This document shows, piece by piece, positions 49,472-59,940 of a stretch of DNA of 64,000 bases. Numbering within the stretch: the stretch's first letter is position 1; the number at the start of each line of letters is the position of its first letter. This DNA comes from Hippopus hippopus (Eukaryota > Mollusca > Bivalvia > Cardiida > Cardiidae). The notes under the pieces are model-generated. The model saw only the letters and a program-made list of their open reading frames with translations, did not search any database and was not told the DNA's origin. A program made the translations under genes and the position numbers. The stretch spans positions 47,752,311 to 47,816,310 of the forward strand of contig OX328106.1 in the NCBI GenBank assembly GCA_946811185.2, given 5' to 3'.

Positions 49472-52423
49472 TTACGGTAATTTGTTTGTGTTATTTGGTG
49501 AGGTGATAGATTGCTTTCTGAACATATACTGTTTAAACTGATGTTTAAAGTTAGATAAGGAAGTTGCTGCTCTGATTGAAATAGGAATTTCATTCCATAT
49601 GTTCATGCTGTAATACGAGAATGCTTTTTTCTTGAACAAAGTGTTAAATCTTGAGTTAATGATATCATAATGAGCAGATGATCGTAAATTATACTTGGTG
49701 TTTCTAGAAAACGAAATAATGTCCCTTATATATGGTGGTGAAAGGTTATTATGACACTTAAAGATTAAAACACCAGCGTGATAATCACATCTATTGTCAA
49801 AGGTCAACCAATTTAGTTCTGCGAAAAGTTCAATTGACGGTGTTCTAGATGGAGCCCCTAATGTGATGCGGGCTGCTCTTTTTTGAAGTACAGATAGTTT
49901 AGAGGTCCTATATTTAGCGCTCTTCCACCAAACTGTACAACAATAGTCGAAGAGAGGCAGTATGTACGAGTTGTAAAATAATTGTTTCATTTCCATTGTT
50001 AGGTACGTCGAAATCCTTTTAAACAAATTAATTTTATTGTTGATCGCAGTGCAAGTTTTATCAATGTGTACATTCCACGACAAATGCTTGTCAATGTGTA
50101 CACCTAATATCTTATGAGACTCAACAAGTTCAATGCAAACGTCATTAATTTTTAGTTCTAGATTAATAGAATTTAATTTATGTTTTGGTCCAATTAGCAT
50201 ACATTTTGTTTTATTTGGGTTAACAAGCATATTATTAACAGTACACCAAGCGAGCATAGTTTCTAAACTATTTTGTAGATTATGTTGTATTTCAGTAATA
50301 CTGATTCCTGACTTATATAACGTTGAATCATCTGCATAAAGATCGAGACTACAGGCATCAATGTGCAAGCACATATCATTTATATAAATTAAAAACAGCA
50401 GCGGCCCTAAAATAGAGCCTTGTGGGACACCGCTTGATAAGTTTCGAGAAGATGAAAATGCATTGTTATGTCTAATACACTGTTTCCTATCAGTCAAATA
50501 AGATTTGAATATTGCTAAGGACTTAGTGGAGAAATTATGCAATTTCAACTTATGTAATAAAATTTCGTGATCTACTAATTCAAAAGCCTTTTTTAGATCA
50601 ACAAAAACCGAACCAATGATTTTTCCGGAATCAACATCTTTTAGCCATTCGTCAGTTAGCCGAATAAGGGCTGTTTGACATGAATGGCCTTCTCTAAATC
50701 CAGATTGGTGCTTAGCTAATAAATCATGTTTGTTTAAGAAAGCTAATAATTGGTTAGATAAATGACGTTCAAAAATCTTTGAAATAGTGGGTAAAATAGA
50801 TATTGGGCGATAGTTATTTGGATCTTCCTTTTCGGCTCCTTTATGTAAAGGTAGAACATATGCTTCTTTCAGCGCGGTTGGAAATATACCTTTGGCGATA
50901 CTGTTGTTAATAATAGAAGTTATAGGTAAAACTATATGATCACCGCAATATTTTAGAATAGTGGCACTTATTCCATCAATTCCAGAAGCTTTATTAGTTT
51001 CAAGCTTATTAAGAAATTGACGAACCATTAAAGGTGTGATAAAATCTATGTCGAAAACTTGGTCTTTTAGTATATGGTGTAAATGTGAACGTAGAAAAGA
51101 AAAGTTACTTTCATTAAATTTTGATTTATTAACAATGCTTGCTATGTTGATGAAATGGTCATTGAAGGAGTTTAGGATATTTTTAGTTCCCTGAATATTT
51201 TCTCCATTGAATACCATTTTTGAAGGTAAATGTATTGATTCGTTATCTAAATTGCCATTGTTTTGTACCTTCCTTAAATTTCTCCATAGATCTTTGGTAT
51301 TAGTGCCTGCTTTAATTGCATTATTATAATAATCTTTCTTATTTTTACGAATGAGATGTAGCACTTTATTTCTCATAGTTTTATAATTATTCCAATCTTT
51401 TAACTTATGAAAACGATCCCGTTCGTACATTGCTTTTTTGACCTCATGATTTATCCATCTTGGTAGATGATTACTTTTGATACGTTTACTCTTAATTGGC
51501 GCGTGCTTAGATAAAATTGTATGCAAGATATTGTAAAAGAGTAAAAGAGCTTGTTCCGGGTCATGCTCAGTTTCGATTAAATGAATTTGCGAAGCACTTA
51601 AATCATGCTGAAAATCACTTATATTAAACTTTTTAAAACTTCTATATGTCATAATCGAATGACCACCGCCTCTAAATGGCCTGTTTTTTAATTTTCGCGT
51701 CATGCATACTGGAAAATGGTCACTCAGGGATAAGGGCGAAACAAATATTTCTGTCACTCTGTCATTCCGGTTAGTATAGATATGGTCTATAATTGTAGAC
51801 GATTTTTTTGACATACGTGTAGGCTTGTTAACCAGTTGCGAAAGTCCGTATTTTAAAGCAAAATTTGACCACTCTTTACATTCAAAGCTATTTTTATCTG
51901 AATAGTATTTGTAGTTAAGATCTCCAATAATGTGATATTCTTTGCCAAGCTCATCTACTTTCTGAATTTGTACATTGAATGAGGATATCCATTCAGCACT
52001 AGAGTGCGGTGGTCGATAAACAAAGCATATTAGAAAAGACTTAGAGTTTTTGTGACATATTTCAATCCATATAGATTCTATATCATCCGATTCCAAGTCA
52101 GACCTATGTTTAATTGGGATATGATTTCTTAAGAAAACCAAAACTCCACCCCCCTTTTTGTGCTTTCTATCCTTCCTTATATAATTAAAACCTGGAACAT
52201 TAAGGTTCAAATCACAGAAAGTGTCATTAAGAAAGGTTTCACATGCGCCAAATATGTCTATCTCACTTGTAGATAGTATGTACTTAATTTCATCAAATTT
52301 TGGAACAAGGTGCTGTACATTCAAATTTACAACATGTAAACCTTTTTGCTGAAATTTTATAGGATGAACCGAAATGTTAGATGATCTTAAAGCAAGATCA
52401 TGTGCCTTGCTTTTGGCCAACAT
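49472..52423 (-). CDS. CR1-like ORF2: AP endonuclease and reverse transcriptase
   Basis: 983 codons. Residues about 30-240 form the APE-type endonuclease: NLNVQHL (N35), CETFLND (E62), FVYRPP, IIGDLN (167-170), IDHIYTN and LSDHFPV (D235/H236). The reverse transcriptase (about 515-780) has LPLHKGAEKEDPNNYRPISI, HQSGFREGHS, VFVDLKKAFELVDH (catalytic D609), SSGVPQGSILGPLLFLIYIN and LYADDS (D698/D699). The thumb-side motif HKILGVHIDKHLSWNVHI follows, with no RNase H domain. All catalytic residues are present. The ATG at 52423 follows a 69-codon reading frame that overlaps it. Confidence 0.93.
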   Translation of the reverse strand: MLAKSKAHDLALRSSNISVHPIKFQQKGLHVVNLNVQHLVPKFDEIKYILSTSEIDIFGACETFLNDTFCDLNLNVPGFNYIRKDRKHKKGGGVLVFLRNHIPIKHRSDLESDDIESIWIEICHKNSKSFLICFVYRPPHSSAEWISSFNVQIQKVDELGKEYHIIGDLNYKYYSDKNSFECKEWSNFALKYGLSQLVNKPTRMSKKSSTIIDHIYTNRNDRVTEIFVSPLSLSDHFPVCMTRKLKNRPFRGGGHSIMTYRSFKKFNISDFQHDLSASQIHLIETEHDPEQALLLFYNILHTILSKHAPIKSKRIKSNHLPRWINHEVKKAMYERDRFHKLKDWNNYKTMRNKVLHLIRKNKKDYYNNAIKAGTNTKDLWRNLRKVQNNGNLDNESIHLPSKMVFNGENIQGTKNILNSFNDHFINIASIVNKSKFNESNFSFLRSHLHHILKDQVFDIDFITPLMVRQFLNKLETNKASGIDGISATILKYCGDHIVLPITSIINNSIAKGIFPTALKEAYVLPLHKGAEKEDPNNYRPISILPTISKIFERHLSNQLLAFLNKHDLLAKHQSGFREGHSCQTALIRLTDEWLKDVDSGKIIGSVFVDLKKAFELVDHEILLHKLKLHNFSTKSLAIFKSYLTDRKQCIRHNNAFSSSRNLSSGVPQGSILGPLLFLIYINDMCLHIDACSLDLYADDSTLYKSGISITEIQHNLQNSLETMLAWCTVNNMLVNPNKTKCMLIGPKHKLNSINLELKINDVCIELVESHKILGVHIDKHLSWNVHIDKTCTAINNKINLFKRISTYLTMEMKQLFYNSYILPLFDYCCTVWWKSAKYRTSKLSVLQKRAARITLGAPSRTPSIELFAELNWLTFDNRCDYHAGVLIFKCHNNLSPPYIRDIISFSRNTKYNLRSSAHYDIINSRFNTLFKKKAFSYYSMNIWNEIPISIRAATSLSNFKHQFKQYMFRKQSITSPNNTNKLP

Positions 52424-52596
52424 AGAGTTTCCATCGGTTTTTGACTTTTAATTTGATTAGAATTTGAATTTGAACTAGAATTAGAATCAGAAGTAGAATC
52501 AGAACTAGGTTTAGAATTATATTCGTGAAATATTGGCGATTTCTCCGTATTTACCAGTTTGCATGTACACGGTAATAATTGACATTTTGAACACAA
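52387..52596 (-). CDS. Short Cys/Ser-rich ORF between LINE ORF1 and ORF2
   Basis: 69 codons beginning MCSKCQLLPCTCK, then a Ser/Asn/Asp-rich tract. It starts 61 nt after the ORF1 stop and overlaps the first 37 nt of ORF2 in another frame. It may be the original ORF2 N-terminus separated by a one-base shift near 52420, or a small bridging ORF that aids re-initiation. Unproven. Confidence 0.4.
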   Translation of the reverse strand: MCSKCQLLPCTCKLVNTEKSPIFHEYNSKPSSDSTSDSNSSSNSNSNQIKSQKPMETLCWPKARHMILL

Positions 52597-52656
52597 TGAA
52601 AGTAAAGTATCGAATTTGTTTTGAAGGGAGGTAGATGTGTACCTGTCCGTGATTCC

Positions 52657-54546
52657 CTAATGTACGTAAATTTGTCTACATTCCGAAGTAAAATGATTTG
52701 ACATGCCACATTTTTGACAACGGCGATTGGGAACTTCATAGTAATTCATTCTGTTGGTTCTAAGAATGTTGTTTTGTTTAACTTGTTTACAATCATCAGC
52801 TCTATGTCCTTCCTGACCGCAACCAAAACAACGCACGCGAAAGAACTTTCTCTGTGGAGAATCTTGTTTGAGAATAGAAATATGTTCATTGTACGTCTTG
52901 AGCAATACGGCCGTTCCCTTATCTGACAAATGTATCTGATCTTTCCAGTATAAAAATGATTTGAGTTTTAACCGTTGACTGACCGGAATGCAATATATAT
53001 CATTGTCTCGACACAGAAAATTTATGTAACTGTTCATGTCTGTAACATCAGCATCTAGTCTTGGTGTAATTTCAGATATGTATATTTTGGTTTCTGGCGA
53101 TTTGGATTTAATATGATTAATCACTTTGCAGAAGTCATTTTCTACGGCTTCTTCATTTCTTCCTGAAGCTAAATCGTTGCCTCCCGCTTGGATTACTATA
53201 GCACTGTAAGGTGAAAGATCCATTATTTCTATTTTTCTTTTAATGGTTAAGACTCTTGCTCCAGGGTTGGTTGAGACATCCACATTACGGGATAACCCTC
53301 TCTTATTTACTCTTTGTAAAATTGAGCTCCCGATTAGCAGGACTCTCCCTTTAGTAGGTTTTGGTCGATTGTGATACGATGGCTTGTTCGGCATAGATTT
53401 TTCTGCGCGTAGACTATCTTCATGCACAGACTGATTCATATTATTATTACTGGTGCTTGTTTTATTCGACAATTTTCCACTATTTGATCTACTGGTTTTG
53501 TTGTCGTTATCCTTTTTCAGCTGTGTAGATCCTATACGGTCTGTAATCGATTGCAGCCGTGATTTTAATGTTGTTGACACATTTGACAGCTCCTTTTTTA
53601 ATGCGTCCGTTGTTTCAGTAATATTTTCCACTTTGGACTCAACTGCTTGCGAGCGAATTTTACAAACGTTCTTTATTCCCACGATTTCATCTCTTATTCC
53701 TGCAAAGGCCTCGGACGTAGAATGCACGTGATTAAGTAATATGTCTTTTACTTCCTGGATTTCTTGGAAAATGACATCTAAGCTGATGTTTGTTTTGGAT
53801 ACTTTATCATTGGATATAGATATGTCAGGTACGGCAGAATCAATAATTTGCTCAGACTTTGATTTCAGCTTATAAGAATATATTTCAGTCTCCGTTTGGG
53901 ATCCATCCAAATTGATGGTTGTACTTGTAGATGGCTGTTCATTTTCTGGGATTTCGGAAATACTTTTGAGGCAAAACTTGTCTTGAGTATCAGAAGCAGG
54001 TGTTGGACAATCATTTCGATCCGTATCAATAATACGGCATTGCAGTAGTACTGCTTTGAGTTTTCTGTTAACCTCTTCCACTGATGTATTTGACTTTGCC
54101 AAAGCATGTTTCATGGATTCAAATATCCTTAACAAGTGGGTTTGTACGAATAGTGCTGAATTTTTCCCATTAACTAAGCTTGAGCACTGGGTATGATATA
54201 AATTCACAGTATATAAATGGCCAACATTGTCATAAATCTTGTATATATTTTCTGTAATATTGCCCTTCTTATCCGTCACAGGTATTCTAATACATTTATA
54301 TGGATAATCCAACTGTGCAAAGAACTTTTCTAGTTCACTCCTGAAAATCTCATAATATCCCGTGTTGAACTCAAACTTAAAACCCCCGCCAGTCTTTTCA
54401 ATTTTGATTTCATTTCTCTCTGTAGTTTTGAGTTTTTTCAATAATGATTTTTGTTTGTTTAATTCATACTGTTTCTTTGCAGTCGTGTTTTCTGCATTCT
54501 TAAAACGATCCACAATTTGCAGTTGTCGGTTTAGTTTTCTGTTCAT
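52657..54546 (-). CDS. CR1-like ORF1: SGNH-type esterase with two zinc knuckles
   Basis: 629 codons; RNA-binding protein of the LINE. Residues about 54-140 form a conserved N-terminal domain (FKFEFNTGYYEIFRSELEKF; LYTVNLYHTQCSSLVNG). A coiled/charged middle follows (about 250-350). Residues 400-555 show SGNH hydrolase blocks: LLIGSSIL (S407/S408), GGND (455-458) and KDQIHLSDKG (D536/H539). Two CCHC knuckles end the protein: C573-C576-H581-C586 and C610-C613-H618-C623. Esterase-bearing ORF1 is typical of CR1-clade elements. Intact. Confidence 0.88.
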   Translation of the reverse strand: MNRKLNRQLQIVDRFKNAENTTAKKQYELNKQKSLLKKLKTTERNEIKIEKTGGGFKFEFNTGYYEIFRSELEKFFAQLDYPYKCIRIPVTDKKGNITENIYKIYDNVGHLYTVNLYHTQCSSLVNGKNSALFVQTHLLRIFESMKHALAKSNTSVEEVNRKLKAVLLQCRIIDTDRNDCPTPASDTQDKFCLKSISEIPENEQPSTSTTINLDGSQTETEIYSYKLKSKSEQIIDSAVPDISISNDKVSKTNISLDVIFQEIQEVKDILLNHVHSTSEAFAGIRDEIVGIKNVCKIRSQAVESKVENITETTDALKKELSNVSTTLKSRLQSITDRIGSTQLKKDNDNKTSRSNSGKLSNKTSTSNNNMNQSVHEDSLRAEKSMPNKPSYHNRPKPTKGRVLLIGSSILQRVNKRGLSRNVDVSTNPGARVLTIKRKIEIMDLSPYSAIVIQAGGNDLASGRNEEAVENDFCKVINHIKSKSPETKIYISEITPRLDADVTDMNSYINFLCRDNDIYCIPVSQRLKLKSFLYWKDQIHLSDKGTAVLLKTYNEHISILKQDSPQRKFFRVRCFGCGQEGHRADDCKQVKQNNILRTNRMNYYEVPNRRCQKCGMSNHFTSECRQIYVH

Positions 54547-54560
54547 GTTTCCTCCGAAGA

Positions 54561-55348
54561 TATTTTCACTCTAGATGATAATCAGTATTTCCATGTAACA
54601 CATAATTTTCCAATCTTATTTATATAGTAACTGGACAGATTCATCAATGATTGGTGTCGATAAGCGTTAAAGTAAATAATTGTTTACAGTGACGTCATAT
54701 ACGCGCCATATTCTTAACGCCATATTCTTAATACAATCAAAGGTTTATTGATAGCAAAAAAGAATTCCTACATCAAACATACAGGGATAATTATTGTTAT
54801 CAAAGTTTAACCTCTCAATGCTCTTGAGGTGGAATATACGTAGCATTTCTTTGTCCACAGAATATATATCAAGATTAGACTATATAGAACAAGCAGTCTG
54901 ATCTCAAATCTACTCTGATTAATTCTTCTAAACAATAAGCAAATAATATCTTTATTTAAGCTGAACTGTGTTTAGTGCTTTGTAACCGAGGTCGAATCCA
55001 ATTTACTTATAAATCGAATTTACTTATAAAATCGAATCTATTTATTGCGTGGCTTAAGAGTTCAACATAAGAAGCAGATCGAAGATCAGACTGCACGTCC
55101 TACGCGGTCTAAGTTGGTCTACATGGTTAAAATGTTAAATAAATCAACGAAAATTTCTTGCATATCTATAAGCCTTGCTTACCTTAAAAATGGTAAAAGT
55201 TTCCAGATCGGGCGGTGAATATCCAAGATTATATCGCACGTTATGTGCAGTCTGATCTTCATCTACACTTTCCACCAAAGGTCAAAAATCGTGAATAACA
55301 GCCAAAATAATGAAAATAGGACCATGAATTACATTTGGCACCTGAAGA
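54561..55348. other. LINE 5' flank and MITE-2 fragments
   Basis: MITE-2-like fragments lie at about 54870-54925 (GACTATATAGAACAAGCAGT then CTGATCTCAAATCTACTCTG) and about 55080-55120 and 55235-55270. No gene. Confidence 0.45.
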
Positions 55349-55573
55349 ATTTACCCTTTACGAACAATCCCGTGTTTAAAGACCCCTGGGAAGAAGTGTT
55401 TAGAAACATTGTGGGAAAAGGAGAAAATGCTGGTAACCAGCACTTTCTCCTTTTCCAACAATGTTTTCTAACTTGTCAAAGACAGCAATGGTTTTTTGAG
55501 CTACATAAACGACGTCGTCTTCCAGAGGTTTTAATTTAGTGAAGTCTAACACTTTCTTGTTTGGTAAAAGAGA
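55349..55573 (-). mobile_element. MITE family 1 copy, reverse orientation
   Basis: TTACCCTTTACGAACAATCC at the left, palindrome GGAGAAAATGCTGGTAACCA with mirror (about 55418-55458), and CTTGTTTGGTAAAAGAG at the right. Confidence 0.75.
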
Positions 55574-55853
55574 TAAGAGGATTTCATGCTTGTCAAGGAA
55601 ATTCGCGGACATAGACGAAGTTCAAACGAGGGTTAGACTAAGCCATTTCAGCTTCAATGATACAAATGTTTATGGTATCAGATGAGTCTATAAGATGTAA
55701 TGGGACTTTCCGCTTTCCTTTGAAACTGTATCATCAATAAATCTTAGTCATTCGCCCCCCCCCCCCCTCCCCCGCCCCGCTTGGAGATCCGTCTGTCTAA
55801 CTGTCTGTACGTTTTTCCTTCCATATCGGTCGATCTTTCTGTTCTACAATTTG

Positions 55854-55890
<37 letters not shown>

Positions 55891-56033
55891 CGATTCCCAA
55901 GCGAGGTCAATTTCTGCCCGAGATTTGTGATAAAACTCCAGGAAATCATGGAAAGGTGCACTTGCCGTCGCGATATGACTGAAACAATGTTGAAAACGGC
56001 ATTCAACACCATACAATCTATCAATCACTCAAT

Positions 56034-56104
<71 letters not shown>

Positions 56105-56487
56105 CTTCATTCTCCGACTATATTTTCCCTTCCTGTATCTCCCTCTATTCCTAATGATTATTCAATACTGCAGAATGATGTCGATATAATTACGGGCACA
56201 ACGGAGAGATATGACTGACGTTTTCAGGAGAAACTCTAACGGTAATCAAGTTAGTGACTCGAGTCGTATGGTCGAAAGTCACTAAGGCAATTTATGCAAA
56301 TGTTTTCTATCTGATTTTGGCGCAACGGAATTCTAGATAAGAAAGGAAATCTTGTATAATACAGTACCTCATTAGACCTATCTTTTTTTTTTTGTAATTT
56401 CTGTCATATAAAGTAAAAACACATGTTCATGGAATATCTGGAAAGGGATTTTTTTAAAGTTTTTTCCCCACTTCAAAGTTAGATATT
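55574..56487. other. Non-coding; poly-C, CT microsatellites and SINE tail
   Basis: Poly-C at about 55756-55775. (CT)n at 55855-55887 and a 33-unit (TC)n at 56036-56101. A SINE tail module GTCGCGATATGACTGAAACA with TTCAACACC is at 55967-56013. No gene. Confidence 0.6.
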
Positions 56488-56700
56488 AATTAACCCTTAT
56501 GCTGCTAAGCGAAACTAAGATCTCTTTTGCGGACAGTATAGATCAAGATCAGACTGCACAGAACGTGCAGTCTGATCTTGATCTACACTGTCCGAGTCAG
56601 AGTTTTTTCCCTGCAAAAAGAACTTTCAAAGCGCAACATTTGTTGATTATTTTTAGCGGGGGTTTTTTATTCATTTTTTTTTAGCAGTTTATGATATTAA
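56488..56700 (+). mobile_element. MITE family 2 copy
   Basis: Starts ATTAACCCTTATGCTGCTAA. Hairpin CAGACTGCACAGAACGTGCA with long arms (about 56535-56595). The right end is diverged. Confidence 0.7.
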
Positions 56701-56879
56701 GATATTTTACCAAACAAGACCTATCAAGCATTAACTTTTTCTTCTACAATATTTTCACAATCTTACGGCCTATGTAATAATGCATACATATTCCTATGAC
56801 AATGGTAAACTCAACATCATCACAGACCAAATAAAAGACTTTATTCCTTTTCATTTCAAACTCACATTTCTTCTAAATT
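56701..56879. other. Non-coding
   Basis: No supported feature. Confidence 0.4.
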
Positions 56880-57057
56880 AAAGTAGGTGTCAACGGGGAT
56901 AAAAACATGGGATTTATCTTTGAAGGGCGAAAAAAATAAAAAAACGAGAAAAGGAGAATATACTGGTTACCAGCATTTTCTTCTTTTCCAACAATGTTTT
57001 TAAAAGCCTTCTTTATCAGAGTCGATAAAACTTGAAATTGTTTGGTAAAGGGTTGAA
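56880..57057 (+). mobile_element. MITE family 1 copy, left part diverged
   Basis: Palindrome GGAGAATATACTGGTTACCA with mirror (about 56954-56992). The right end is AAATTGTTTGGTAAAGGGTT. Confidence 0.65.
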
Positions 57058-57115
57058 ATGGAACCTTTTTAACAAGTTGTAAAAACAAACGAGCGATGCG
57101 CTGTGAAAACCATTT

Positions 57116-57340
57116 GAGTCATGCTCTGGCAAACAGTGGGCTTAATGCATCTCCGTGATGCATGATACCAAGCAAGCGATAGCATTATTCTGTATCCATA
57201 ATATTCTCTTTTTGTAACAAACGACTTAATCATGAGGTAGACTGGTCCATGGACATACATAAAATTGACCGACAACGAAAAGTTTCGGCTCAGGTCAGCC
57301 TGCGCGGACTGCGCAAATGTATCTGCAAAAAATATCTGGT
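57116..57340 (+). mobile_element. MITE family 3 copy, truncated within the hairpin
   Basis: Starts GAGTCATGCTCTGGCAAACA. It runs to CAGCCTGCGCGGACTGCGCA (57296-57315), where the mirror arm is missing. A MITE-1 right-end fragment (to TTTTGTAAAGGGTTAA, 57432) follows directly. Confidence 0.65.
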
Positions 57341-57434
57341 TGTCCGCATTTTCTATCTGTTCCACAATGATTAAAAAAATGCTTTTTCCTTTCGGTCATG
57401 AAAAGAACTCAGGATTGTTTTGTAAAGGGTTAAA

Positions 57435-58357
57435 CAAGGCAGCATACCACTTACAACTGTATTTTTTTTCCCTTCATTCTTTTTTAATCATCATAAAAGA
57501 AAGTGTAAAAATTATTAATTGCTTTAAGAACGTTTCGGTTCGTTAGTTCTAGATTCACATTGGAAAAGCGTTAACTAGAATGCTTTGAAGCTTACAAACA
57601 AAATTGGTACAATCCTTATTTCGTTTCTGTTAAAATTTTAAAAGAATTTCCTCCAGTAAAATGAGTGCAATGATATTGACTTGAGACTTTTAAACTTGTG
57701 ACTTTTCAGATTTAAACCGGGAAAAAATGTTTCAATCTACATTAAAATTTTTGTACATACAATTTGGAAATCTTTGTAAATATTCATAACTGTACATATA
57801 TATTTATCTATTTTGATTTGTATAAAATCCTTGTGAATTTTTTTATCTATTTATGTTATATAAATATTTTTTAATTAGTTTTATGTATGTTTAATCTATG
57901 TATCACAATCCTGAAAAGTGTATGTCGCGGTAAATAAAATTGGTAGAACAATGTATCAATGTACATATATAAATTTTAGTACTGATATATGATGGTACAT
58001 TTTTATCGACTTTACCGTGACATTGGGTTTATTGCACACATTCTCTTATTTCAAACCTCAAGGGTCTAATCAGCAGAGAGTTTAACGCCCGTCATAGCTT
58101 CACACTTTCCTGCACTCGATTTATTTATTTATGTCTTTATTTAATAGTGGTAGACTCTAAATCTTTATTAATTAGCTTTGTATTTTATATTATACGATGT
58201 ATTTTTATCGGATGCACCTATTAATCTTGAAATAAAATTAATATCATCGTAAACATAACGTTTAATCTTGATCTATGCCATCCACAAAAGTCCCTGATGC
58301 AGCAGAAGGCTATGAAATCGGTATATAACACAAATCTGCTTTTACTATGTTTCACCC
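57435..58357. other. Non-coding AT-rich, no gene seen
   Basis: Strongly AT-rich at 57640-58260, with several ATAAA-type phrases. No ORF or repeat supported. Confidence 0.4.
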
Positions 58358-58546
58358 ACTACCACACAGCAAAATTTTAGACTAGTCCATATTCAAGGTG
58401 TTTACAGGCAGCACTTCAAAATATTTTTAATGATGGTATATGTCATTGAATAGGTAGAAAACATTGTGGGAAAAGGAGAAAATGCTGGTTACCAGCATTT
58501 TCTCCTTTTCCCACTATGTTTTCAAAACCATTCTTTCTCATAAATG
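58358..58546 (+). mobile_element. MITE family 1 copy (subfamily b)
   Basis: ACCACACAGCAAAATTTTAG, perfect palindrome GGGAAAAGGAGAAAATGCTG with mirror (about 58468-58513). It shares the subfamily phrase AAGGTGTTTACAGGCAGCA with the next copy. The right part is lost. Confidence 0.75.
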
Positions 58547-58576
58547 GAGTATATAACAAAAATCTGATTTTAATAT

Positions 58577-58812
58577 GTTTAACCCATTACTAAACAGCAG
58601 AATTTTAGACCAGTCCATATAGAAGGTGTTTACAGGCAGCAATTCAAAAGTTTTTTTTTTTTCAAATGATGGTATCTGTCATTAAATAGGTAGAAAACAT
58701 TGCGGGAAAAGAAGAAAATGCTGGTTACCAGCATTTTCTCCTTTTCCCACTATGTTTTCAAAAGCCTTCTTTCTCAGGGTCGTTAAAAATCAGGACTGTT
58801 TGGTAAATAGTT
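58577..58812 (+). mobile_element. MITE family 1 copy (subfamily b)
   Basis: TTTAACCCATTACTAAACAG at the left. Phrase AAGGTGTTTACAGGCAGCAA, palindrome at about 58707-58748, right end GACTGTTTGGTAAATAGTTA. The similarity to 58358-58546 beyond the element itself suggests local duplication. Confidence 0.75.
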
Positions 58813-59019
58813 ACACCTCCGTTTCAATGACGCAAAGCTGCTCTTAATTTCAATTTAACACACGATCATACAAATCTGGTGTCACACTAATAAGTAGCAA
58901 AGCCGATTACAAACAAACTCAATTAAGCTGTCACTGGAACTCAAAAGGGTTTTTTCCTATCAAACAAAATCAATTTCTATCTTTGTCTACAATGTTAAAA
59001 AAAAATAAAGGAACTGTCT

Positions 59020-59218
59020 TCAGAGCTCCAGACAGAGAGAGTGATTTTGATTTCAAAATTGAAAATATTAATTACTCTCCACTAAGCCCTATGATGTGGG
59101 TACTCACTAGAGTCGTCTCATCGAGACGAATCTAATGAGTACCCACAACATAAGTTTCGAAGAGAAACAATAGATTTAGAATACCATTACTCCCTCTTAT
59201 CTGGAGCTCTATGTCTTG
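59020..59218. repeat. Nested stem-loop
   Basis: Outer arms AGAGCTCCAGACAGAGAGAG and the inverse around CTCTTATCTGGAGCTCTATG. Inner palindrome GATGTGGGTACTCACTAGAG with mirror at 59092-59151. Probably a MITE. Confidence 0.6.
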
Positions 59219-59332
59219 ATTATCAATGATTGGTTTTCAGACACAACCAATCACTAAACAGTCTGAAATCTAAAATCAAAGAATACTCCGTCAATCGACT
59301 CCTTTTTCAATCCACAGTATACAAACCACATT

Positions 59333-59552
59333 GTAATAACTCTTAGGCTGGTAAGCGTGACTCACTGACCTTTTGCGGATAGTGTAGATCAAGATCAGAC
59401 TGCATAGAACATGCAGTCTGATCTTGGATCTACACTGTCCGACCAGGAGATGTTTCTTCCCCCAAAAATAACTCTGAAATGGCAACATCTAGGTTTTGAC
59501 TATCCACTTGAACTTACCAATTATCTTATTCGGCAGAATAAGGGATAATGAA
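59333..59552 (+). mobile_element. MITE family 2 copy
   Basis: TAACTCTTAGGCTGGTAAGC at the left. Hairpin CAGACTGCATAGAACATGCA at about 59395-59414. The right end is AGAATAAGGGATAA. Confidence 0.7.
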
Positions 59553-59604
59553 GCACCTCAGGGAAACTCAAAATGTGCTTGCGTGCTGGCATAGTAAGGT
59601 ACAT

Positions 59605-59836
59605 TTAACCTTTTACCACACAATCCCGAATTTTAACGACCCTGACAGAAAAGACTTTTGAAAACATTGTGGAACAAGGAGAAAATGTTGGTAACCAGCA
59701 TTTTCTCCTTTTTCCCGCAATGTTTTCTTACCTGTCTGAGACAAATTCAATTATTTGAGCCACACTGCATTTGTCGTCTGCAAATGCTTTCAATTTGGAC
59801 CAGTGTAGAATTTTGTCGTTTGGTAAAGGATTTAAC
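59605..59836 (-). mobile_element. MITE family 1 copy, reverse orientation
   Basis: TTTAACCTTTTACCACACAA at the left. Palindrome GGAGAAAATGTTGGTAACCA with mirror (about 59679-59717). The right end is TCGTTTGGTAAAGGATTTAA. Confidence 0.8.
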
Positions 59837-59940
59837 ATAATTGGAGTGTCTGGAAATTACTATGGTTGCTTAACACGGATTGTTTGCTAAGTACAGGTGG
59901 CCAACAAGATAGGTTTGTCTGTAGTTTTAACATGCAGGAT

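Larger units (their letters stand above)
49206..54560 (-). mobile_element. CR1-like non-LTR retrotransposon, near full length
   Basis: Minus-strand LINE of about 5.35 kb. ORF1 (esterase plus zinc knuckles) is followed by ORF2 (endonuclease plus reverse transcriptase). The 3' end is a short ATT microsatellite (49209-49229 read on minus as TTATTATTATT) after AATAAAGATTTTATT, a typical CR1/L2-type ending. Both ORFs are open, so a recent and possibly active copy is inferred. The 5' limit is not fixed; a TGACGTCA site at about 54690-54697 may belong to its promoter or to host DNA. A target duplication could not be identified. Confidence 0.85.

Noticed and set aside
15419..57088. Recurring peptide KGENAGNQHFLLFPQ in several short ORFs
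   Set aside because: It is the translation of the MITE family 1 palindrome in different copies and frames, not a protein family.
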